Shown: positions 1 to 8,044, numbered from the stretch's first letter. The stretch is 64,000 nucleotides of DNA from Streptomyces zaomyceticus (GCF_014656215.1 NZ_BNBZ01000020.1:1-64000); one strand, 5' to 3'. The notes: generated from the sequence alone by a model not told the origin. A program made the numbers and translations.

Positions 1-56
1 AGCAACGGCCCGATCACTTCCCATGCCTGATCAGTCAGTTCATGACGTCGCACCAC
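1..56 (-). CDS. IS5-family transposase, N-terminal fragment (runs off the window)
   Basis: Read on the minus strand from a GTG at 56, the frame begins VVRRHELTDQAWEVIGPLL and is open to base 1. This matches the usual opening of IS5-family DDE transposases (a basic start, then HELTD..W..I.PLLP). Only the first 18-19 residues are inside the window, so the catalytic domain cannot be checked. The element's end should lie in the 37 bases between this start and the stop of the next gene. A CTAG-containing sequence at about 93-100 could be a target site, but no terminal repeat can be shown. Function: transposition of its own element. The family call rests on a short stretch. Confidence 0.6.
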   Translation of the reverse strand, partial: MVRRHELTDQAWEVIGPL

Positions 57-93
57 GAACGGAGTAACGACCGATCGACATTGCGGACACGCC

Positions 94-1740
94 CTAGGGG
101 ACCCAGTGGTTGCCCGAGACCGTGATCATGACCTGGAGCTGGATGCTCGCGGAGAAGTAGCTGCTGGTGTCGATCGGGGTGGCCAGCATCTTGTTCCACA
201 GGGCGTCCAGCCAGGCCTGGCTCCCCGAGTCGGTCATCGCCGCCACCGCGAACGGGGCGAAGAAGGCGGCCTCGCTGCCGGAGGAGATCTGGGTGCCGTT
301 GAGCTTGTAGCCGATGGCGATCTTGTTCGGGTCGCCGCCGGTCTTCGTCTTGATCCAGCTGTTGAGCTTCCGCGCGGCCGCAAGCGACGTGGCGTCCCCG
401 CTGGTCACCGCGTCGTCCGCGATGCGCCACGGGGTGCGACAGGCGTTCCACCAGTACGCGCCGTCGTTGGGGTCCTCGAGGACCTGGCCCGGAGCGGGCT
501 TCGGGGTGGTGTTGGTGTCGACGACGAAGTCGGGGAGGAGCCCGGTGCCCGAGGCGTACGTCGACTGGAGCCGGGAGATCTGGGTCTGGTGCGCGGTGCG
601 CACGGCGTCCCAGGTCGTGTCGCCGGAGGCCGTACGGAAGGCGCGGAAGTGGTCGACCATCCAGTCCGAGGTGCGGGAGATCCAGTAGTACTGGTCGCCC
701 GAGCTGCTCCAGTCGCCCAGCTTCAGGAGCTTGGTCGTGGGGTTGAGCTCGTCCTTCTTGATCGCGGCGATGTGCTTGAGCGCCAGGTCCTTGTAGTTGT
801 AGGTGCCGGTGCTGCCCCACTGCTTGTCGGCCAGGAGCAGGCCGTACGCCACGTCCATGTCGCCGTCGGTGGCGCCGTCGCCTCCGTTCACGCTCCGGCA
901 GGCGGTGTCCTGCTCGGCGGCGAGCAGGTTCGGGTTGACGGACGACGGGTGGTCGATCTTCCACTTGACCAGGCCGTCGAAGATCTTCTTCGCGTCGGGG
1001 TCGGCGCCCGCCATGGTCGCGGTGACGACCATGCCGTAGCCCTGCGCCTCGGCGACGTACGGGTGGTCGGCGTCGGGCGAGATGATCTGGTACCAGCCGT
1101 TGCCGCAGTTCTGCCGGACGAAGGCGGACTTCCACCGGTTGTAGTAGTCGACGACCTTCTGGTCGATCGCGGCCTGGGAACCGGAGGGCTTCAGCATGCC
1201 GGCGGCGTAGGGCTTGAGGTGGCTGCCGAAGGGGACGCCCGTCCCGCCGCCTCCCCCGCCGCCGCTGGGCGCGCCGTACACCTCGAACTCCCAGAGGGAG
1301 TAGCCGTAGGCCGTGCCTCTGCCGGTGCCGTACATCCGGACGTAGCGGCCGCTGCCGGAGACCGTGAGGTCGTCGGTCGCGCCGTCGCCCGCCGTGGTGG
1401 AGTAGACGTCGGTCCAGTTCGACCCGTCGGCCGAGGTCTGTATCCGGTACGTCTTCCCGTAGGCGTCCTCCCAGTTGAGCTTGACGCGCGAGATGGCGTG
1501 GTTGGCCCCGAGGTCGACGCGGATCCACTGCGGATCGACCCCTTCGAGGCTCGCCCAGCGCGTGGCCGTGTTGCCGTCCACGGCGAGACCTGCCCCGAAG
1601 GCCGAGGTCTCGACGGACGAGGCCGTCACCGTCTTTCCGGTGGACACCACCCCGTCGGCGGCCTGTGCCTGCGGCAGCACCGTCAGGGGCAACGCCAGCA
1701 GCCCCGCGAGTCCGAGAAGCGAGACGCTTCGTCGACGCAT
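94..1740 (-). CDS. Secreted GH8 glycoside hydrolase (chitosanase/endoglucanase type) with discoidin domain
   Basis: 548 aa. Residues 1-27 form a signal peptide (RRR, hydrophobic stretch, cleavage after AQA). About 30-157 is an F5/8 type C (discoidin/CBM32-like) carbohydrate-binding domain, then a poly-Gly linker, then a GH8 (alpha/alpha)6 domain. Family motifs are visible: YVAEAQGYGM with the general-acid Glu at about 231, and GATDGDMDVAYG with the conserved Asp residues at about 292 and 294. GH8 enzymes cut beta-1,4 glucan, xylan or chitosan internally with inversion. The discoidin fusion and the upstream palindrome, which resembles the chitosanase operator bound by CsnR, favour chitosanase, but substrate is not proved. 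The start at 1740 is chosen because GGGAG lies just upstream; the ATG at 1767 lies inside the palindrome. It is monocistronic. Confidence 0.88.
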   Translation of the reverse strand: MRRRSVSLLGLAGLLALPLTVLPQAQAADGVVSTGKTVTASSVETSAFGAGLAVDGNTATRWASLEGVDPQWIRVDLGANHAISRVKLNWEDAYGKTYRIQTSADGSNWTDVYSTTAGDGATDDLTVSGSGRYVRMYGTGRGTAYGYSLWEFEVYGAPSGGGGGGGTGVPFGSHLKPYAAGMLKPSGSQAAIDQKVVDYYNRWKSAFVRQNCGNGWYQIISPDADHPYVAEAQGYGMVVTATMAGADPDAKKIFDGLVKWKIDHPSSVNPNLLAAEQDTACRSVNGGDGATDGDMDVAYGLLLADKQWGSTGTYNYKDLALKHIAAIKKDELNPTTKLLKLGDWSSSGDQYYWISRTSDWMVDHFRAFRTASGDTTWDAVRTAHQTQISRLQSTYASGTGLLPDFVVDTNTTPKPAPGQVLEDPNDGAYWWNACRTPWRIADDAVTSGDATSLAAARKLNSWIKTKTGGDPNKIAIGYKLNGTQISSGSEAAFFAPFAVAAMTDSGSQAWLDALWNKMLATPIDTSSYFSASIQLQVMITVSGNHWVP

Positions 1741-1761
1741 GACAACTCCCTTTCCCTTCAT

Positions 1762-1796
1762 GGCCAATGGTTAGGAAATATTCCTAACCATTGGCC
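1762..1796. promoter_or_regulatory. Perfect 16-bp inverted repeat upstream of the GH8 gene (CsnR-like operator candidate)
   Basis: GGCCAATGGTTAGGAA is followed by ATA and its exact complement. The inner part, AGGAAATATTCCT, differs at one base from the interrupted palindrome AGGAAA-N-TTTCCT that I recall for chitosanase operators bound by the ROK repressor CsnR in Streptomyces. It sits 22 bases before the chosen start codon, so a bound protein would block transcription or initiation. A hairpin role in the mRNA leader is also possible. The remaining bases to 2032 hold only low-complexity C-rich repeats and the tail of the neighbouring gene. Confidence 0.7.
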
Positions 1797-2032
1797 GGGA
1801 GAGTAGAGAGCCCGGAACTCCCGCGCAAGACCTCGCACGACAACAGAACGTCACCTCGGTCCACGGACACCGTCCTTGACGGTCCGTCATGTCGAGTGCG
1901 GTGTCACGACGCCGACCGGGTCCGCACCGGTGTGCCCCTTCGGCTTCACTTCGCCGCCCTTCGCCTCTCCCCCGCCGTTCACCCCTCCGGCGTCGCTCCC
2001 CGCCCGTCACCCCTGTGTCGTCGCTCCCCCCG

Positions 2033-3124
2033 TCACCCCTCCGGCGTCGGCGCCTCCGCCGCCTCCGCCTTCGCCGCGCGGGCCTCCCGCAGCGCCGTGT
2101 GGACGGACCAGAGCACCGAGACCAGCGGCACGGCCACCACGGCGCCCACGATCCCGGCGGCGATCGAGCCCGCGATCACCGAGATCGCCACCACCAGGGG
2201 GTGCAGCCGTACGGCCCAGCTCATGACGAGCGGGTGCAGCAGATGCCCCTCGATCTGGCCGATCACCACGATCAGGCCGATCACGATCGCGGCCACCAGC
2301 GGGCCCTTCGAGGCGAGCGCCACGACGGCGGCGATCGCCAGGGCGATCGGCGACCCGATCAGCGGGACGAACGCGGCGACGAACTCCAGGAGGGCCAGGG
2401 GCACCGCCAGCGGGACACCGAGGAGCCACAGGGCGAGCCCGACGAGCACCGCGTTCACCGCCGCGACGAGGACGATCCCGTGGGTGTAGCCGGTGAAGGT
2501 CCGCCAGGCGGCGCGTCCGCCGACCGCCACCCGGTCGCGGACCGAGCCGGGCAACTGCTTGCGGAACCACTCCCACTGCCGGTCCCCCGAGTGGATGAAG
2601 AACACCGCGGAGAACAGCGCGAGGGCGAGCGTCGTCAGCACGGCCACCACATGATGGGCGCCGCTCAGCGCCGTACTGACCAGTGTCGAACGATGACTGG
2701 AGACGTACTCCCCGATCTTGGCCTGGAGGTCGGACAGAGCGCCCGGGTTCAGCCGGAACGGCGGCCTCTGCAGCCAGTCCTCGATCCGGTCGACCCCGAC
2801 CCGGAACTCGCGCACCAGCGTCGTCCGCTCCCCCGCCACCGCCTCCCCGACCAGCGCGAGCACGCCGAGGACGAGTGCGATGCTCCCGAGCAGTGTGAGG
2901 GCGACCGCCAGCGACCGGGGCAGTCCCTTGGCGACCATGTCGGCGAGCGGCCGCAGCAGCGCGGTGATCACGCACCCGAGGAACAGGGCCACGCCGATCT
3001 CGTGGAAGCGTCCGAGCACGGCGAACAGGCTGTAGACGAGCGCGCCGACGATCAGCAGCCGCCACGAGTAGGCGGCGGCCGTACGAAGGAAGGGGGTCAC
3101 CGTCGCCGGTGTGCCTGACTGCAT
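2033..3124 (-). CDS. AI-2E family transporter (UPF0118 membrane protein)
   Basis: 363 aa, a typical length for the AI-2E/PerM family. There are about 7-8 hydrophobic segments in the family arrangement: a paired hairpin at the N-terminus (LLIVGALVYSLFAVLG, then VALFLGCVITALLRPLAD), a soluble central region, and a C-terminal cluster containing FVPLIGSPIALAIAAVVAL and EGHLLHPLVMSWAVRLHPLVV. That last P-L-V..HP segment is the most conserved stretch of the family. Members are proposed exporters of small molecules or Na+/H+ antiporters; substrate cannot be predicted here. The start at 3124 (MQSGTPATV) gives a normal length; upstream codons read as low-quality Arg/Pro sequence. No operon partner is evident. 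Confidence 0.85.
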   Translation of the reverse strand: MQSGTPATVTPFLRTAAAYSWRLLIVGALVYSLFAVLGRFHEIGVALFLGCVITALLRPLADMVAKGLPRSLAVALTLLGSIALVLGVLALVGEAVAGERTTLVREFRVGVDRIEDWLQRPPFRLNPGALSDLQAKIGEYVSSHRSTLVSTALSGAHHVVAVLTTLALALFSAVFFIHSGDRQWEWFRKQLPGSVRDRVAVGGRAAWRTFTGYTHGIVLVAAVNAVLVGLALWLLGVPLAVPLALLEFVAAFVPLIGSPIALAIAAVVALASKGPLVAAIVIGLIVVIGQIEGHLLHPLVMSWAVRLHPLVVAISVIAGSIAAGIVGAVVAVPLVSVLWSVHTALREARAAKAEAAEAPTPEG

Positions 3125-3233
3125 GGCGAACGACCTACCACCGGGGCGGCCCGGGACCACGCCCGGGGCCCGACATTCGCCCGACACGGGCGGCATTCGG
3201 CCGACCGGGGGCGAATCCTTCCCCGTACTGGTG

Positions 3234-3950
3234 TCAGAACCGGGGGTGGGTGACTTCCTGGTCGGCGCCCTCCCTCGCCGGGACCGAGTCGGTCGCGGCC
3301 GGAGACAGGGCCTCGGGCGACGTGGCGGGCGCGACCGTGAAGATCGTCGTCGCGGTCGTGCCGGCCACCGTCGCCACGGCCGCACGGTCCCGGTCCGTCC
3401 ACTCCACCAGGCGGAGGCCGTCCCGGCCCGCCTTCAGTCGCGCCTCTCTGCGCACCCACAGACGGAGCAGCGCCGGACCGGGGTCCGGTTGGACGACGGC
3501 CTCGGCGAACTCCGTTGCGGGCAGCAGGCGGCGCAGGATCCGCGGCGGGCCGGGGCGGCGGGTCGAGGGCTCGACGTCGATGCCGACCGGGCCCGGTCCG
3601 ACGGCCGCCGCGACCAGGCCGTCGGCATGGCTCAGGCTGACGCCCACCTCGGGCCGTCCGGGCAGGTAGGGGCGCCCGTGGCCGTGCCGACCGCAGTCGG
3701 AGCACAGCTGGGCGGGGGCCGACTCGGCCGGCGGCAGGCCCGTGAAGAGGGCCACGCACAGCCGGACGAGGAGCCGCGAGGCGACCACGTCGTCACGACG
3801 GCTCGGCAGCCGGATGCCCGCGAGCCGGCGCCGTTCCCAGGGCGTGAGCAGCCCCTCGCCCTCGTGCAGCTCGGGACGGGCCAGGACCTCGCGGGTGGTC
3901 GCCACCACGGCAACGGTGGCGCCCCGGCCCGGCCCCGGAGTGCCGGTCAT
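3234..3950 (-). CDS. 4'-phosphopantetheinyl transferase (Sfp superfamily)
   Basis: 238 aa. It transfers 4'-phosphopantetheine from CoA to a carrier-protein serine. Magnesium-binding motif GIDVE is at 123-127 and WVRREARLKA (the W-x3-E-A-x2-K-A signature) at 165-174, preceded by SLSHADGLVAAA, the usual third motif. A CSDCGRHGHGRPYL segment at 83-95 matches the C..CG..HG.P insertion of actinobacterial Sfp-type enzymes. The gene starts 10 bases after the carrier-protein gene, with little ribosome-binding sequence of its own, so it is probably translationally coupled. The obvious substrate is that carrier protein (S33), though such enzymes often serve several pathways. Confidence 0.9.
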   Translation of the reverse strand: MTGTPGPGRGATVAVVATTREVLARPELHEGEGLLTPWERRRLAGIRLPSRRDDVVASRLLVRLCVALFTGLPPAESAPAQLCSDCGRHGHGRPYLPGRPEVGVSLSHADGLVAAAVGPGPVGIDVEPSTRRPGPPRILRRLLPATEFAEAVVQPDPGPALLRLWVRREARLKAGRDGLRLVEWTDRDRAAVATVAGTTATTIFTVAPATSPEALSPAATDSVPAREGADQEVTHPRF

Positions 3951-3960
3951 CGGGGGGCGT

Positions 3961-4191
3961 TCACCCGGCGGTGCTCAGGAAGCGCTCCTGGACGCGCCCC
4001 AGCGTGCGGAAGTCGTCGATGGTGACTTCCTGGAGGTCGATGCTGGTCCCGGAGAGCTCCTCCAGGAGGTCGATGAACTCCAGGAAGTCCATCGAGTCGA
4101 TCAGACGCGCCTCGATGAGGTCCTCGTCGGTGTCGATCGGGCCGTCGAGGCCGGGGTTCTTCTCGTGAAGCCACGCGGCGATGCGTTCCAT
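3961..4191 (-). CDS. Free-standing acyl/aminoacyl carrier protein
   Basis: 76 aa, acidic, with the four-helix carrier-protein pattern. The attachment motif is IDSMDFLEFIDLLEE, Ser33 being the phosphopantetheine site; it varies the usual DSL with DSM, as seen in carrier proteins paired with amino acid:CP ligases. Its position between that ligase and the phosphopantetheinyl transferase makes a three-gene unit that should load and display an amino acid as a thioester. What takes the amino acid next is unknown; candidates are the condensation-domain protein and the dioxygenase of the divergent operon. Confidence 0.88.
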   Translation of the reverse strand: MERIAAWLHEKNPGLDGPIDTDEDLIEARLIDSMDFLEFIDLLEELSGTSIDLQEVTIDDFRTLGRVQERFLSTAG

Positions 4192-4257
4192 GGGAGGGGT
4201 CGCTCCTTGCTGCTGTTGTGCGGGATGACGTGGGGCGGAGGGGCCGAGCCGGTGGGC

Positions 4258-5130
4258 TCAGCCGTCCACGCCCCGGAGGCGGGCTTCGCGGAGCCGGTCC
4301 AGGGCCTGCTCGGGGCTGCCGTGGGTGAGGATCATCGCGTGGACCCAGCGCTCCACGCCGAAGGCGACGCAGGCGCTGTACGCCGGTCCCTCCGAGCCCG
4401 CGCGGATGTCCAGCCGCTCGCCGAAGAAGTTCCGGTGCCGGTTCACCGAGGCGATGGCCGTGCCGTCGGGCGCGCTGAACTCGTGCTTGACGGGATCGAG
4501 GGCCATCAGCTTGGCCCGGGAGCCGCCCTTGTCGTAGAACGGGTCGTCGGCCACCGCCCTGCTGAGTTCCAGGCCGAGGCTCGCGGCGGCCTGCCGGATG
4601 AACTCGGCTCCCTGTTCCAGGTGTTCGACGGCTCCCTGCTTGGTGCCGAGGTACAGGACCTCGCGCATGTGGAAGCCCCACAGGCGGCGCAGCCCGTCGT
4701 AGTGGGTCTCGTTGCGGAAGCAGCGCCCGGTGGCGGAGAGCCGCAGGCCGTCCTCGCCGACGTCCCGGCCTTCGAGGGAGAGCAGCAGTCCGTAGCAGGT
4801 GGCGGAGGGCAGGAGATGACCGGTCGGCCGGAGCCCCAGCTCTCCCGGGGTCTCGCCGGCCGCGAGGCCGTCGAGCGCGTCCGCGTCGAACCGCCCGGCG
4901 GAGACGCCGAGATGGGGGAAGTTGCGGAAGAAGTCGAGCCGCGCCAGGCCCTCCACGGACAGCAGCGGTGGTCCGAGGACCTCGGGCGCGGAGAGCCGCG
5001 CGGCGAGTCCGGTGAGGAGGTCGTCCAGGCCGCGCAGGAGCGCGGTGTGGACCGGGTCCAGGGTGATCAGGCCCGCACCTGGGCTTCTCAGGCCGCCGTC
5101 CGGCAGGGCCGTGGTGCTGGGTGTGCTCAT
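4258..5130 (-). CDS. Amino acid:[carrier protein] ligase (class II aminoacyl-tRNA synthetase-like)
   Basis: 290 aa. This looks like the atypical SerRS-derived ligases (Bradyrhizobium Bll0957 type) that activate glycine or alanine with ATP and load it onto a carrier protein instead of tRNA. Class II motif 2 appears as GRCFRNETHYDGLRRLWGFHMRE (about 135-157) and motif 3 as ACVAFGVERWV (253-263). Cys112, Glu157 and Cys254 have nearly the spacing of the family's zinc ligands, zinc being used to bind the amino group. No tRNA-binding arm is present. It leads a minus-strand operon with the carrier protein and phosphopantetheinyl transferase. The amino acid is unknown; Gly, Ala or a close analogue is expected from the family. 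Confidence 0.85.
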   Translation of the reverse strand: MSTPSTTALPDGGLRSPGAGLITLDPVHTALLRGLDDLLTGLAARLSAPEVLGPPLLSVEGLARLDFFRNFPHLGVSAGRFDADALDGLAAGETPGELGLRPTGHLLPSATCYGLLLSLEGRDVGEDGLRLSATGRCFRNETHYDGLRRLWGFHMREVLYLGTKQGAVEHLEQGAEFIRQAAASLGLELSRAVADDPFYDKGGSRAKLMALDPVKHEFSAPDGTAIASVNRHRNFFGERLDIRAGSEGPAYSACVAFGVERWVHAMILTHGSPEQALDRLREARLRGVDG

Positions 5131-5306
5131 GGAAAAACCGCTCCCTCTGGGCGTGGTCGAACAGTCAGGGGTGTCGGTCGGACGGGCGGGAGGAATTCAC
5201 CGCGGCGTCATCGCGGCGGCGCGTACGCGCATCCTCGGCGAAGAAGCCTGTTGATGCCCCATCAGGGACCGGACTGCGCAGGGGGACACTAAGCCAGCCG
5301 CGACCC

Positions 5307-5322
5307 TGATGTCTAGACCAAA
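5307..5322. promoter_or_regulatory. GntR/DasR-type operator candidate 1
   Basis: Contains GTCTAGACCA (5311-5320), the central ten bases of the DasR-responsive element ACTGGTCTAGACCACT, with a perfect GTCTAGAC palindrome; the outer left bases do not match. A GntR/HutC-type regulator is the natural candidate. The site lies within the divergent promoter region and about 100 bases from a second similar element. Confidence 0.45.
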
Positions 5323-5408
5323 GCCGCCGGGCCGGGAGTGCCGCCACGCGACACCCGACTCCCCGGAGCGGAGCAACTTCGCATATTGAGATGGCACTTG
5401 ACAGAAGC

Positions 5409-5424
5409 TATGGTCTAAACCAAT
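5409..5424. promoter_or_regulatory. GntR/DasR-type operator candidate 2
   Basis: TATGGTCTAAACCAAT matches 12 of 16 positions of the DasR-responsive consensus as I recall it. It lies in the AT-rich part of the divergent spacer, just after a TTGACA. A protein bound here would cover a promoter of either operon. DasR senses N-acetylglucosamine-derived phosphosugars; other GntR regulators bind similar sites. Confidence 0.5.
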
Positions 5425-5612
5425 TCTTCTGTACGGCGTGGCCACGGCACCGCGCCACGGCGCAGCAGTCTCTCCACGCCGTCCTCCATGCCTTCCCTCA
5501 CGCCTCTCCCCTGCCGTCCCTCCACGCTGCCCGCCCGTGCGGTCCGCCCCGGCGCCCCGCGCCGGCCGGCGAGCCGAACCGCCTCCCCCGACTCCCGCCC
5601 CGGAGGGACCCC

Positions 5613-6719
5613 ATGACCATGCCGGCCCCGCATCGCTCCCGCCGCCCCCGCCTCCACCGCGCGGCCTCGGACCTGCCGTACTTCAGCGCGGACGGCGAGT
5701 CCTATCTGGCGCAGACCACCCTGCGGGAACTGAAGAAGTCCCGGCCGTTACGGGTGCTGTCCGAGGAGGACTTCGCCCACTGGCAGACGTACGGCTACGT
5801 GATCGTCCGGGAGGCGATCCCCGCGGAGGCCGCGAAGCGCCTGCTCGACTTCACCTGGGACTTCCAGGGCCTCGACCCGGACAGGCCGGACAGCTGGCAC
5901 GAGGACCGGCCGTTCCGTTCCGAACTGGACCAGCAGCTGCACATCTACGGCTTCGTGGAGGCGTACCACCACCAGCTCCTCTGGGACAACCGCCAGGCGC
6001 AGCGCGTCTACGACGCCTTCGTGGACGTGTGGGACTGCGAGGAACTGTGGGTCACACAGGACCGGCTCAACCTCAACCCGCCCAATGTCGGGAACCGTGA
6101 CCGCGCCCTGATCGAGCCCACGGACCGCGGCTTCGACATCGACCTGCACTGGGACATCGACACCACGCTCGGCGTACCCCCGCAGCGGGTCCAGGGAATC
6201 ATCGCGCTCAACGACACCCGTCCGGAGTCGGGCGGTTTCCAGTGCAACCCGGAGCTGTTCCGGCGGTTCGAGGAGTGGAAGGTCGGCCGGCCGGCCGACC
6301 GGGACCCCCTCCGGCCCTCCGTGGACCGCACGGAGTACCCGGTCGTACGGCCCGATCTGCGCCCCGGCGACCTGCTGATCTGGAACGGCCTGCTCGCCCA
6401 CGGCGTGGCGCGCAACACCTCCCGGGACCAGGTCCGCGCGGTCCAGTACCTGTCGATGATGCCGGCGCTCGAGGAGCACGAGCGGCTGAGGCGGTCCCGC
6501 GTCGACTCCTGGCGGCACCTGCGGACCCCGCGCTGGAACCGCACCCTCGTCGGCGACCCCGTCCTGCACGAGTCCAAGCGGTACCCCACGGCCACCCTGA
6601 ACGCACTCGGCAGCCGTCTGCTCGGACTCACCTCCTGGAAGGACGCGCCCGACACCGGAGGCGCGGGTGCGACCGCCGCCGAGCAGGGCGGGGAGCCGGC
6701 GTGCGCCGTGTCTGTCTGA
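5613..6719 (+). CDS. Phytanoyl-CoA dioxygenase (PhyH) family Fe(II)/2-oxoglutarate oxygenase, TTA-containing
   Basis: 368 aa. The double-stranded beta-helix iron site is visible: H179-W-D181 (DLHWDID) and H263 (LLAHGVARN), with arginines at 267, 271 and 275 available for 2-oxoglutarate. PhyH enzymes in biosynthetic clusters usually hydroxylate free or carrier-bound amino acids or polyketide intermediates, using O2 and releasing succinate and CO2. The start at 5613 follows GGAGGG with good spacing. Codon 46 (5748-5750) is TTA, the only TTA codon I found in a gene of this window, so translation should depend on the bldA tRNA and on development. It is the first gene of a four-gene operon and overlaps the next by 19 bases. 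Confidence 0.85.
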   Translation: MTMPAPHRSRRPRLHRAASDLPYFSADGESYLAQTTLRELKKSRPLRVLSEEDFAHWQTYGYVIVREAIPAEAAKRLLDFTWDFQGLDPDRPDSWHEDRPFRSELDQQLHIYGFVEAYHHQLLWDNRQAQRVYDAFVDVWDCEELWVTQDRLNLNPPNVGNRDRALIEPTDRGFDIDLHWDIDTTLGVPPQRVQGIIALNDTRPESGGFQCNPELFRRFEEWKVGRPADRDPLRPSVDRTEYPVVRPDLRPGDLLIWNGLLAHGVARNTSRDQVRAVQYLSMMPALEEHERLRRSRVDSWRHLRTPRWNRTLVGDPVLHESKRYPTATLNALGSRLLGLTSWKDAPDTGGAGATAAEQGGEPACAVSV

Positions 6720-8044
6720 CCCTTCCCACCAACCGGGCCTGCGCCCCGGCCATCAGGGCCGTGGCCGAGGAGGCCGCCTACGGCGCGCGGCGTTTCGGCG
6801 TCGAGGTCCGTCTCCTGATCCTGGACTCCTCCGACGCCCCGGTGCTCGCCGAGCACCGGGAGGTGGTGGCCGCGCTGCCCACCGTCCCCGGGGTGGTCGT
6901 CCACCACCTCGACGAGGACGAGCAGCGGGCCTTCCTCCGGGAGGTGATCGCCGGGTCCGGCGTCGCCGAGCCCGACCGGCTGCTCGACCTGATGCTGCCG
7001 AACCGCGTCTCCTACGGGGCCTGCACCAACCGCGCCTTCCTCGTCGCGGAGGCCCTGGGCTGCACCTCGGTCCACCGCCGGGACTCGGACAGCCGCTACC
7101 AGTACCTGGACGGCGAGCCGGTCTTCCCCCTCCACCAGGAGCTCCTGACGCTGGGGCGGCGGGCCACCGAGGCGGCCGGTCTGGTGTCCCGGAGCAGGCT
7201 CGACCCCGCGTACGCGGACCGGCCGGTGACCCTCGTCGGCGGCTCGTTCGTCGGTGAGATGTCGGTGGACGTCGAGGAGATCCGCCGGCTCGACCCCGCC
7301 GTGTACGAGGACGTCGTCGGTCTGTCGATCCCCGGGGACTACCCGGAGATCTGGCGCAGGAACCTGATCGCGGAGTCCTTCCGGGGCGCGGGGACCGCCC
7401 CGTACACCGGGGACCGCTCCACCCTGATGAGCGTCAGCCCCATGCGTGTGGACATGTGCAACATCGCCCTCGACCGCGAGGTGTACGGGCAGGTGCCCCT
7501 GCCGCCCGCCACCGACACCATCGGCAGCGACTACTTCCTCATCCATCTGGTCCAGGACGCCCGGCTGCCGGGAGTGCTGCACAACCGTCACATCGTCAAT
7601 TTCCATACGAGCGAGCGTCGTTCCGACGCCGGGTTCCTCGCCTACCAGCTGAGGTTCGCCAAGTTCCTCCTCGCCGGCCCGCACTTCGCCACCGTGTACG
7701 CCGCCCTGAAGGAGGCCGGTGACTCGCTGCTCGACGCCGAGGGCCGCGTTCGCGCCTCCGCCGTCGCCGGGTTCGTCAGGGACAGCGCGGACGGCACCCG
7801 GGTGGACCGGGCCGAGAACGCCGGCCGGCTGGACGCCCTCACCCGCTCGTACCGCACCCTGGGGGGCCGCTGGGCCGCGGCCGCGGGCGTCCTCTCCTCC
7901 CTCCGCGAACAACTCCTCGACGAGGCGCGCCAGGACATGGCGGAGTTCGCCCTCCTGACCGAGGCATGGGAGGCGCTGACCCGCGCGAGCAGGCGGCACC
8001 GTCACCCCGATCAGCTTCGAGCGTCCGTGAAAGGCAACGCATGA
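6701..8044 (+). CDS. DUF6271-like protein with glycosyltransferase-A-like features
   Basis: 447 aa from GTG 6701, preceded by GGGGAG. The N-terminus (VCLTLPTNRACAPAI, then FGVEVRLLILDSSD) looks like the first Rossmann-like strands of a GT-A nucleotide-sugar enzyme. HRRDSDSRYQ at 125-134 has a DxD-like metal motif (D128, D130). The C-terminal half is helical. I relate it to the DUF6271 family of Streptomyces biosynthetic clusters from memory of its start; no activity has been established for that family as far as I know. It overlaps the dioxygenase gene by 19 bases and the next gene by four (ATGA), so the three are translated together. A transferase acting on the product is an inference. Confidence 0.6.
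   Translation: MRRVCLTLPTNRACAPAIRAVAEEAAYGARRFGVEVRLLILDSSDAPVLAEHREVVAALPTVPGVVVHHLDEDEQRAFLREVIAGSGVAEPDRLLDLMLPNRVSYGACTNRAFLVAEALGCTSVHRRDSDSRYQYLDGEPVFPLHQELLTLGRRATEAAGLVSRSRLDPAYADRPVTLVGGSFVGEMSVDVEEIRRLDPAVYEDVVGLSIPGDYPEIWRRNLIAESFRGAGTAPYTGDRSTLMSVSPMRVDMCNIALDREVYGQVPLPPATDTIGSDYFLIHLVQDARLPGVLHNRHIVNFHTSERRSDAGFLAYQLRFAKFLLAGPHFATVYAALKEAGDSLLDAEGRVRASAVAGFVRDSADGTRVDRAENAGRLDALTRSYRTLGGRWAAAAGVLSSLREQLLDEARQDMAEFALLTEAWEALTRASRRHRHPDQLRASVKGNA

Larger units (their letters stand above)
5131..5612. promoter_or_regulatory. Divergent promoter region of the carrier-protein biosynthetic locus
   Basis: 482 bases between the minus-strand ligase operon and the plus-strand dioxygenase operon. 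It contains two separate GGTCTAGACC-like elements (listed separately) and a relatively AT-rich zone at 5375-5435, where TTGACA occurs at about 5399-5404. No start can be assigned from sequence alone. From about 5440 to 5600 it is C-rich and without convincing codon structure, consistent with a long leader for the plus operon. No gene was found in it. Confidence 0.6.

Noticed and set aside
106..1806. Long open frame on the plus strand opposite the GH8 gene
   Set aside because: It is antisense to a gene with signal peptide, family motifs and catalytic residues; its translation is Val/Arg/Gly-rich and matches nothing recognisable. Long antisense frames are expected at this GC content.
5440..5612. 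N-terminal extension of the PhyH protein from an upstream start
   Set aside because: The upstream codons give Pro/Arg/Ala-rich sequence unlike the family, while the ATG at 5613 has a strong GGAGGG site.
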